A stretch of 7,861 bases of DNA, from positions 4,338-12,198 of the forward strand of contig DLHY01000032.1 of the NCBI GenBank assembly GCA_002483445.1, written 5' to 3'. Below are positions 1 to 5,207 of the stretch, one piece after another. Position 1 is the first letter of the stretch, and each line of letters opens with the position of its first letter. The notes below the pieces were generated by a model. It saw nothing but the letters and a program-made list of their open reading frames with translations. It had not been told where the DNA came from and did no database searches. The translations under genes and the position numbers were made by a program. This stretch comes from Blastocatellia bacterium UBA7656 (GTDB taxonomy: Bacteria; Acidobacteriota; Blastocatellia; UBA7656).

Positions 1-104
1 GCCTGCTCGCGCAAGGGAGGAACAGGCTTTGGAGTTTGAGCGAGGACAGGAACGACGAGCAGCGATATACAAACGAGAAGTCGGAAGCGAAGAGCAAGTT
101 TCAT
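1..104 (-). CDS. Partial secreted protein, N-terminus only (signal peptide)
   Basis: Read on the minus strand, an open frame starts at ATG 104-102 and runs off the left edge of the window with no stop. The 34 visible residues begin MKLALRFRLLVCIS, continue with a hydrophobic core rich in Leu and Val, and reach VPVLAQTPKPVPPL. This is a typical Sec signal peptide: basic n-region, hydrophobic h-region, and a probable signal peptidase I site after VLA at about residue 22. No lipobox is present. A second in-frame ATG lies at 110-108, but AAAGG at about 112-116 is spaced properly (8 bases) only for the ATG at 104, so I chose that start. The mature protein begins Pro-rich and is then cut, so its function cannot be told. 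It lies 126 bases downstream of the next gene on the same strand. Confidence 0.72.
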   Translation of the reverse strand, partial: MKLALRFRLLVCISLLVVPVLAQTPKPVPPLREQ

Positions 105-230
105 GATCATTACCTTTCTATCGTTTCTTTTGACGACCCACATCACCAGGCGCGCGTAAGGTGTTGAGCATAAGAAGTCCGCTTCGCGCGCTCCGTCTGA
201 CGCGCTTGTGGGATTGCGCCTCTGGCCCTG
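105..230. other. Intergenic spacer, no clear signal
   Basis: This 126-base gap lies between the stop of the 174-aa protein and the start of the left-edge secreted protein. It is rich in GCGCG tracts around 150-206. Apart from the Shine-Dalgarno at 112-116 I see no convincing hairpin terminator and no good -35/-10 pair on either strand. The two flanking genes could be cotranscribed or separate. Confidence 0.5.
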
Positions 231-755
231 CTACTTCTTTTTGGCAGGCAGTATACGAACGCGCCACACATCGTTGTACTTCTCCATCTCGCCGTTCACC
301 TTACGCTCTCGCGTTGTGTAGTAAACGGTGATGCTGTGTCCCTTGAACTCGGCGAGATCGGAGATCATGTTTGAGGCTGGCGGATTTGGCCGCCGCTGCA
401 TCCCGGAGCCAGCACCGGGCAGAATAGTCGCCGCCTTACCCGGCCCGGTGTATTTGAACGTCTGGTACTCGGATTGTTTATCGTAAGGAAAATCAACCAC
501 GCGGAAATTGCGAGCGTCGCGCCCCCACTCGTATGGGGCGTCTGGAATAGAAGCCACGAACGTCAGCGCCTTCTTGCCGCTGGTATGGGTCAAGGTCAAT
601 GTGCGCCGCTCATTATCGAAGGCCGTAACTTCGCCCGTCCATGTATCACCTGAATATCCCATCGGATAATAATCAGGTTCAGCCGTTCCTTTTTGTGCCA
701 CGGACACCCCAGCGCAGAGGATTAGGCAGGCAAAGGTAACAAATAATCTCTTCAT
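231..755 (-). CDS. Small secreted protein of unknown function (174 aa)
   Basis: I do not recognise this protein. It starts with a clear Sec signal peptide (MKRLFVTFACLILCAGVSVA, residues 1-20), with likely cleavage before QKG. The mature part of about 154 residues has no transmembrane segment. Two blocks look beta-strand rich: residues 38-69 (WTGEVTAFDNERRTLTLT and on) and 140-168 (HSITVYYTTRERKV, then VWRVRIL). A Gly/Pro-rich linker lies between them at about 104-127. Both blocks are reminiscent of small OB-like or beta-barrel periplasmic domains, but that is only a fold guess. It ends in a basic AKKK tail. The start is supported by GGAG 8 bases upstream of the ATG. A candidate promoter lies at 798-825, so it is probably its own transcription unit rather than part of the receptor operon. 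Confidence 0.85.
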   Translation of the reverse strand: MKRLFVTFACLILCAGVSVAQKGTAEPDYYPMGYSGDTWTGEVTAFDNERRTLTLTHTSGKKALTFVASIPDAPYEWGRDARNFRVVDFPYDKQSEYQTFKYTGPGKAATILPGAGSGMQRRPNPPASNMISDLAEFKGHSITVYYTTRERKVNGEMEKYNDVWRVRILPAKKK

Positions 756-792
756 CTTCGTTTCTCCAGATAAGATTTATCACCTCTATGCC

Positions 793-936
793 TCATAGTT
801 TTACACGTGGGCAACAGAGTGGCAATCTGACAATCGCGTCAATGTCTTTTTTCGAAGCGCGCAATGCATCGATGATCTTCGATCCGAGATCGCTGCGACC
901 GTAGTGCGTATTTATTGATTGATCGCGAGCGTCCAC
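793..936 (-). pseudogene. N-terminal remnant of a class I SAM-dependent methyltransferase
   Basis: A 47-codon frame begins with GTG at 936-934, preceded by GAGGA 7 bases upstream, which overlaps the stop codon of the preceding gene (948-946). The residues MDARDQSINTHYGRSDLG and then SKIIDALRASKKDIDAI resemble the N-terminal helix block of a family of class I SAM methyltransferases, which runs roughly HYGxGDL..KIL.AL.AAGKD...L and is followed by DLAP.DQFH. Here the resemblance stops at about residue 35; a tail of VRLPLCCPRVKL follows, then TGA at 795-793. Intact members are usually more than 250 residues and carry a Gly-rich SAM-binding motif, absent here. None of the other downstream frames continues the family pattern, so this looks like a deletion or rearrangement scar near 830. 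It could instead be a genuine small protein. The family assignment is from memory of the motif, not from a search. Confidence 0.5.
798..825 (-). promoter_or_regulatory. Candidate sigma70-type promoter for the 174-aa gene
   Basis: On the minus strand TTGCCA (825-820) is followed after 16 bases by TAAAAC (803-798). The match is four of six at each box against TTGACA and TATAAT. It would give a leader of about 35 bases before the ATG at 755. It overlaps the tail of the methyltransferase-like remnant, where coding similarity has already stopped. Pattern match only. Confidence 0.3.
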
Positions 937-945
937 ATCTGTTCC

Positions 946-1971
946 TCAACGCGAAGCGGATCGCGCCTTCAAGAATCCTTCGACTATCTGAGTGACGGCC
1001 TCATCGCGCGTGATTTTGCCGTCGAGGTAAGCGATCCATACGGGTAGTTCTATCTTCGAGGGAAGCGGCACTCTTTCATAATAGCCGCTCACCTCGCCAT
1101 AGTGTTTGTGCGCCGGATCGATTATGCGGCGTATGGTTTCCGCCGCCTGAATGAACATCAACGTGTGCGGCACATTTCTGAGGTCAGGGTCATCAGGTTT
1201 GAAACCTGCTTTCATCAGCCGATTGCGAATCTCGACGAGCGCGTTTCGCTCGCCCGCCGATTCGACATCGAGAGCGTGAATCGATTCATGCAATGCTATT
1301 TCGAAAAGCTGCGTTCCCGTGTTGGCCGTAACACTCATCAGGCAAACGCCACTGCCGTCTCTTTGCCGAAAGGTGAATCCTTCCGGTCTCGGAGCCTGAT
1401 AGACGAGATAAAGCGGAACTGTCCCGGCGGCTTCGCTCATGCCGAGGCTCTTTGATATGTAAGCGAAGCACTCGCTCGCTTTCGGCGTGAGTCGTTGAGC
1501 GATCTGCAAAGCGGCTTTATCGATTTCAGCTTTGTGTTGCGGCCAGACTTTTTTCCTGAAGTCAGCTTCGATGCGGGCGAGGGCTTTCGCCAGCGCGACG
1601 GCTTTTTCGCGCAACTGAACCGTCTCGCCGTTTGCTGTCTCGATGGTTTCGGGCAACTGCGCGAAATCTTTTTCCAGTTCTGCCGCATTCGCCGAGAAAA
1701 TCGCAGGCACGGCGATACGTCCGAACGTGCGTATCCCGGATACTACGCCTCGCAGCGGGCGGGCCGCCGCGGCTGCTTCATCAAGCCCTTCGAGTTCAGG
1801 CATCGTCCCTGACCCGAAAGAAAGTTTCAACACGGAGAAAAACAAATCAGCGAAAGGCTCGACACGGATATCGAGCCGCTTTGCTTCAGACTGCCCGTCG
1901 CTTTTCGCCTGAGTGAAAACCGCGGGCGCGACAAACATCAGCGCGAGAGCTATCACGAAAAATCTTTTCAT
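946..1971 (-). CDS. Secreted HExxH putative zinc metallopeptidase (341 aa)
   Basis: Residues 1 to about 22 are a Sec signal peptide (MKRFFVIALALMFVAPAVFT, then QAKS), so the protein is exported, probably to the periplasm. The body is largely helical and charged. Residues 224-235 read EIALHESIHALD, giving H228-E229-x-x-H232, the zinc-binding and catalytic signature of many metallopeptidases. The metzincin extension HExxHxxGxxH is absent (D235 and S238 occupy those places), so a gluzincin-like arrangement is likelier. Candidate third ligands are Glu residues downstream, for example E278 in QAAETIRR. I recognise no named family, and activity is inferred from the motif alone. The start is supported by AAGG about 9 bases upstream of ATG 1971. 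It sits 26 bases after the TonB-dependent receptor stop on the same strand, so cotranscription is very likely. A role in processing something bound or imported by the receptor is plausible but unproven. Confidence 0.8.
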   Translation of the reverse strand: MKRFFVIALALMFVAPAVFTQAKSDGQSEAKRLDIRVEPFADLFFSVLKLSFGSGTMPELEGLDEAAAAARPLRGVVSGIRTFGRIAVPAIFSANAAELEKDFAQLPETIETANGETVQLREKAVALAKALARIEADFRKKVWPQHKAEIDKAALQIAQRLTPKASECFAYISKSLGMSEAAGTVPLYLVYQAPRPEGFTFRQRDGSGVCLMSVTANTGTQLFEIALHESIHALDVESAGERNALVEIRNRLMKAGFKPDDPDLRNVPHTLMFIQAAETIRRIIDPAHKHYGEVSGYYERVPLPSKIELPVWIAYLDGKITRDEAVTQIVEGFLKARSASR

Positions 1972-1997
1972 AATCCAACACCTTACCTATGATTCGT

Positions 1998-4385
1998 TTA
2001 CTTGAACGCGAGCCTGATCCTTGCGGCCCAGAGACGCGGATGCCCGAAATGAGTTCCCTCGAACGGATTGCCGAAGTTGTAGGCGAATCGCCTTCCGGCA
2101 ATGTTTTGAACGTCGAACTGAATTTCCATTGCCACTTTTTCTTCTCTCAGCAACTCGACGCCTGTTGAAAAATCCAGCACCGTCCACGGCTTCACCCTGC
2201 CGCGCTCGAAATCTACGAGATCGGAACCGGGCGCTGATCGAAGATCGTCAAGCCTCTCCTCTTCTACTTCCAGAGGGACGCCGCTTTCGTGACGGCCCGC
2301 GAGCGAAGCCCGCCAGCCCGATTTTTTATTGTAGTAAATAACTCCGAATGCGCCGACGTTTCGCTGATCATGGTCGGGGATGAAACGTGTGCCTGGGCCG
2401 ATCTCAATGAATTCATCAGTCAGAAAAAGCCCGCCGTTGATAGGGCCGGTTTGCAGGATTCTCTGATTCGTATAACTCAGATATCCCGACCATCCCTTTC
2501 GCTCCGGCACATCTATCCGCACATCGACTCCGCGAGCGAAGCCGCGCTTGACGCTGTTGGGAAAAATGATCGTCGTGTTGAAGAAAACATTCGGATCGTC
2601 GAAGTTCCTGAAATCGCGATGCCACCACGCGGAATCGAGTCTGAAAATTCCGCGCACGTCCTGAGAAAACCCGACTTCATAAGCCGAGATTTTTTCGGGC
2701 CTGATTGCCGCCCCGCCGCCCTGTTCGGCAAACGGCGAGAGACGCCGCGCCTCTTCGGAATCCGCGAGCAGAAGATTTTCCACCTGCGGCGGCTGATACA
2801 AGCGATTGAACGAGGCGCGCAGAGCGGTTCTCGTTTTCGGAATGTGATAGACAGCGCCGACGCGCGGGCTGTACTGATCGTCCGATGTGAGAAGATTGGT
2901 GTGATCATATCTGAGGCCAACGCTGACCGTCAGATTGCGGGCAGGAGAGAAAACATCCTGAACGTACCACGAGACCTGACCTCGAACCCTGCGGTCGCTG
3001 AATATGAAAGGATTCGCGAGATCGAACTCCAGGGCCGCTTCGCTGACTTCACGTCGTTCAGCCAACTCCTCATCCGTCACGGCGAAGGTGAAGAACTCGC
3101 GCGGGGTGACGCGCGCAGCTTCTATGCCTGCTTTGAAAGTATGACCCCGGAAAATGCGCGTAAGGCTAAAGATGATTCCCTGTCGCGTGTGGCTGCGATC
3201 CTGACTGGCAAATATGGGCGTATCGAGTGCGCTCCCGAAAAGTCGCGATTCATAATGCCTGCGAAACCACGCGAGGTTGCTCGCCATCGATGCAGACCAC
3301 GCGCGCTGCCATGCGACTGACTGATTGTTGTCTCTGAGTTCCTGCCGCTGATGCTGGCCAGCCGTTTCCTGATCGAAATCGTTGGGAACGCGAAAGTCTG
3401 AGCCGCTGATGGAAAAATCGAACAGCAGTATGTCCCTCGATGACGGATGCCAATCGGATCGGACGGCGAGATGAGCCGCGCCTCCGCGATTGTGGAAATT
3501 GCGCGAGTCTACGGGATCGAGATATCTGTTCGAGGCGTCGAACGAGTTGAGAATGAAAAATCCCAGCCGCTTTCCCGCGCTCCCTCCCGCGTTCCATGCT
3601 ATTTCGCGCGCTCGAAAATTTCCCGCGCCCGCTTCAATGCTGCCAGCAAGCGGCGAGTCGAGTCCCGATCTCGCTTGAACCAACACGACTGCTCCTGTGC
3701 GCCCGCCGAATTCCGCAGGAATATTTCCTGTGATGATGTTGAGCGATTGAATCATCCGGGTGTCGAGCGCGGTCGCCGATACCGCATCGACGCGGTCGCT
3801 CGAAGGCACCCCATCGACGACATAAAGAATCCCGTCATCGATGCCGCGTATGTGAAGGAGGCCGTTATTTTCAGTCATCCATCCGGGAGTCGTTGCGATC
3901 AAATCCTGCAACCCGCGCGAGACTATTGCCGAGGGCCTGCGACGTATGAGGCTCTGGTCTATTCCGGTTTGGGTCGTGGAAGAATCTTTTTCAATCAGGC
4001 TGCCACGGGATTCGACCGTCACCTGTTCGCTCAATCCGGCAGCCGTCATGCGAATGCGCAAAGCGACAGGAACATTCGAGCGCACGCTCACATCCTGAAC
4101 GCTGATCCGAAAACCCGCGGCCTCGACTCGCAGCGCGTAGCTTGCGAAGGAGACGTTGTTGAATTCGAACTGCCCGCGACTGTCGGTCGCGACCCGTCGG
4201 CTATAGCCCGTAATAGAATTATCGAGCGACACTTTTGCGCCTGCGATAATGGCGTCGGTCGAGTCGAGGACTGTGCCTCTGACGGTGCCTATCTGAATCT
4301 GCGCTTCGCCGCGCAGAGCAAGCGAAGAGATGACGAACAGGATTGAAAGGGCTGTCTTCAGCATGATGTTTGAGAGCTTTATCAT
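1998..4385 (-). CDS. TonB-dependent outer-membrane receptor with carboxypeptidase-like N-terminal domain
   Basis: From ATG 4385 the product is 795 aa. Residues 1-28 form a signal peptide (hydrophobic core ALSILFVISSLAL, cleavage near GEA|QIQ). Residues about 34-115 form a carboxypeptidase regulatory-like beta-sandwich (GTVRGTVLDSTDAIIAGAKV, later DSRGQFEFNNV). Residues about 118-241 are the plug, including LHIRGIDDGILYVVDGVP at 177-194 and IPAEFGGRTGAVV at 222-234. The rest, about 550 residues, is a beta-barrel ending in an aromatic-containing strand (ARIRLAFK), typical for BAM-inserted proteins. It should import a large substrate across the outer membrane using TonB/ExbBD energy; the substrate is not readable. 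At about 800 aa it is shorter than the roughly 1000-aa Oar-like receptors common in Acidobacteriota. The frame stays open to TTG 4421; ATG 4364 is an alternative start that also keeps the signal peptide. None has a strong Shine-Dalgarno. Confidence 0.93.
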   Translation of the reverse strand: MIKLSNIMLKTALSILFVISSLALRGEAQIQIGTVRGTVLDSTDAIIAGAKVSLDNSITGYSRRVATDSRGQFEFNNVSFASYALRVEAAGFRISVQDVSVRSNVPVALRIRMTAAGLSEQVTVESRGSLIEKDSSTTQTGIDQSLIRRRPSAIVSRGLQDLIATTPGWMTENNGLLHIRGIDDGILYVVDGVPSSDRVDAVSATALDTRMIQSLNIITGNIPAEFGGRTGAVVLVQARSGLDSPLAGSIEAGAGNFRAREIAWNAGGSAGKRLGFFILNSFDASNRYLDPVDSRNFHNRGGAAHLAVRSDWHPSSRDILLFDFSISGSDFRVPNDFDQETAGQHQRQELRDNNQSVAWQRAWSASMASNLAWFRRHYESRLFGSALDTPIFASQDRSHTRQGIIFSLTRIFRGHTFKAGIEAARVTPREFFTFAVTDEELAERREVSEAALEFDLANPFIFSDRRVRGQVSWYVQDVFSPARNLTVSVGLRYDHTNLLTSDDQYSPRVGAVYHIPKTRTALRASFNRLYQPPQVENLLLADSEEARRLSPFAEQGGGAAIRPEKISAYEVGFSQDVRGIFRLDSAWWHRDFRNFDDPNVFFNTTIIFPNSVKRGFARGVDVRIDVPERKGWSGYLSYTNQRILQTGPINGGLFLTDEFIEIGPGTRFIPDHDQRNVGAFGVIYYNKKSGWRASLAGRHESGVPLEVEEERLDDLRSAPGSDLVDFERGRVKPWTVLDFSTGVELLREEKVAMEIQFDVQNIAGRRFAYNFGNPFEGTHFGHPRLWAARIRLAFK

Positions 4386-4416
4386 CACAGCAGAGGCGGA
4401 AGTAGAGCAAGGCTCG

Positions 4417-4540
4417 TTCAATCGTCGTAAACATCGATGAGACGAATCAGATCAGCGTAAATCTGTCGCATCCGTGCTCATCCTTGTCCTGTTCCCATCC
4501 TGAAAAATCATAAGCTCGCATCCTGCGCTCGACGATTGAA
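4417..4540. repeat. 11-bp inverted repeat bounding a degenerate CATCC-repeat element
   Basis: TTCAATCGTCG at 4417-4427 and CGACGATTGAA at 4530-4540 are perfect reverse complements, 102 bases apart. Between them, CATCC recurs at 4469, 4479 and 4496, and again at 4519, in a context (CGTAAATCTGTCGCATCCGTG, spread over 4456-4476) that looks like a decayed copy of the ATCTGTG/ATCCGTG-type dispersed intergenic repeats seen in many environmental bacteria. No open frame with protein-like composition is found in it. It could be a small non-autonomous repeat element or a long-range regulatory stem in the receptor leader; the sequence alone does not decide. The whole 4386-4567 gap holds no gene, and I see no convincing promoter in it, although the receptor's promoter must be here unless it is read through from upstream. 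Confidence 0.45.
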
Positions 4541-4567
4541 TGGAAGTTCGTTTATCCAGATGAGTTT

Positions 4568-5035
4568 TTATTTTTTCTTCAAAAAAGCGAGTAACTCTTC
4601 AGCGTGCTGATCTGGTTTGACTTTCGGGAAGACCGCCGCGATCCGCCCCCGCTCATCGATCAGATAAGTCACGCGGTTCGTTCCCATGTACGTTTTGCCG
4701 TAGAGAGTCTTCTCGCCCCACACGCCGTAGGATCGCACTATGCGCTTTTCCGAATCGACGAGGAGCCGGAACGGCAGGTCATATTTTTGCGCGAATGATT
4801 TATGCGATTTTTCGCTGTCTGTAGAGACGCCGAGTATCTCGACCCGGAGCTTTTTGAATTTCGCGAAATCATCGCGAAACGCGCAGGCTTCCCGTGTGCA
4901 GCCGGGCGTGTCGTCTTTGGGATAAAAATAGAGAATGACTTTTTTGCCCCGGTAATCACTGAGAGAAACTCGTTTTCCGTCCTGATCGACGGTTTCAAAC
5001 GGGGGCGCTTTCGCTCCGACTTCAAGAAGATTCAT
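4568..5035 (-). CDS. bcp: Thioredoxin-dependent peroxiredoxin, Bcp/PrxQ type
   Basis: This 155-aa cytoplasmic protein is a full-length atypical 2-Cys peroxiredoxin that reduces hydrogen peroxide and organic hydroperoxides, with thioredoxin as the usual electron donor. The active site reads YPKDDTPGCTREACAFRD: C46 is the peroxidatic cysteine in the conserved TPxC context and C51 is the resolving cysteine five residues on, the spacing characteristic of the Bcp/PrxQ group. The N-terminal block (VGAKAPPF..VDQDGKRVSLSDYRGKKVILYFYP) and the late GVWGEKTLYGKTYMGTNR match E. coli Bcp-like proteins closely. The start has GAGG about 8 bases upstream. There is no signal peptide. It ends in FLKKK. The gene is separated by 172 bases and a strong hairpin from the hydrolase upstream, so it probably has its own promoter (candidate at 5070-5099). 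No OxyR or PerR site is evident. Confidence 0.96.
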   Translation of the reverse strand: MNLLEVGAKAPPFETVDQDGKRVSLSDYRGKKVILYFYPKDDTPGCTREACAFRDDFAKFKKLRVEILGVSTDSEKSHKSFAQKYDLPFRLLVDSEKRIVRSYGVWGEKTLYGKTYMGTNRVTYLIDERGRIAAVFPKVKPDQHAEELLAFLKKK

Positions 5036-5069
5036 GTGTTACCTCGCAGCATGGTTTTTCAGGTCAGTT

Positions 5070-5099
5070 ATTATTCGACATCTGTTTGCCTGAGCGCAA
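5070..5099 (-). promoter_or_regulatory. Candidate sigma70-type promoter for the peroxiredoxin gene
   Basis: On the minus strand TTGCGC (5099-5094) is followed after 18 bases by AATAAT (5075-5070). The -10 box matches TATAAT at five of six positions; the -35 is weak (three of six). The leader to ATG 5035 would be about 27 bases. It sits just beyond the hairpin at 5117-5154, a sensible place for a new transcript to start. Confidence 0.35.
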
Positions 5100-5116
5100 C
5101 CGAATCGAACATGACA

Positions 5117-5154
5117 AAGCGGCTGCCTGCCATCTTAATGGCAAACAGCCGCTT
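5117..5154 (-). terminator. Two-tier perfect hairpin, probable transcription terminator
   Basis: AAGCGGCTG (5117-5125) pairs perfectly with CAGCCGCTT (5146-5154), giving a 9-bp GC-rich outer stem. Inside it TGCCAT (5128-5133) pairs with ATGGCA (5138-5143), giving a 6-bp inner stem with a 4-base loop, separated from the outer stem by a symmetric 2x2 internal loop. It lies 53 bases after the serine hydrolase stop. On the minus strand the stem ends in TTTG rather than a long T run, so classic intrinsic termination would be weak. Roles in transcript 3' stabilisation or as a dispersed palindromic repeat are alternatives. Confidence 0.6.
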
Positions 5155-5207
5155 CATCGCTTGCTGGTATGATCAGCCTCCGACAGCCCTGATAAAACGA
5201 ATCGCTT

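Noticed and set aside
711..755. Cysteines in the signal peptide of the 174-aa protein as a lipoprotein site.
   Set aside because: TFAC and LILC do not match the lipobox pattern of L-[ASTVI]-[GAS]-C, and a normal signal peptidase I site (SVA before Q) follows.
769..781. Small dyad GATAA-GAT-TTATC just upstream of the 174-aa gene.
   Set aside because: Arms of 5 bp around a 3-base loop are expected by chance, and the AT-rich stem would be unstable. Not strong enough for an operator or attenuator call.
2289..3320. A 343-codon open frame on the plus strand.
   Set aside because: It lies wholly antisense to the TonB-dependent receptor, whose domains are intact throughout. Its translation is Arg-rich with no recognisable motif or signal peptide. 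It is a shadow of GC-rich codon use.
3447..4346. A 299-codon open frame on the plus strand.
   Set aside because: Also antisense to the receptor, over its signal, N-terminal and plug domains; the composition is not protein-like. Shadow frame.
4386..4421. Upstream TTG extension of the receptor by 12 residues.
   Set aside because: The added residues MNEPCSTSASAV would put a polar stretch ahead of the signal peptide, and no ribosome site precedes the TTG.
4562..4582. A/T-rich run at the end of the peroxiredoxin gene as an intrinsic terminator.
   Set aside because: The run of A residues encodes the FLKKK end of the protein and is not preceded by a GC-rich stem on the minus strand.
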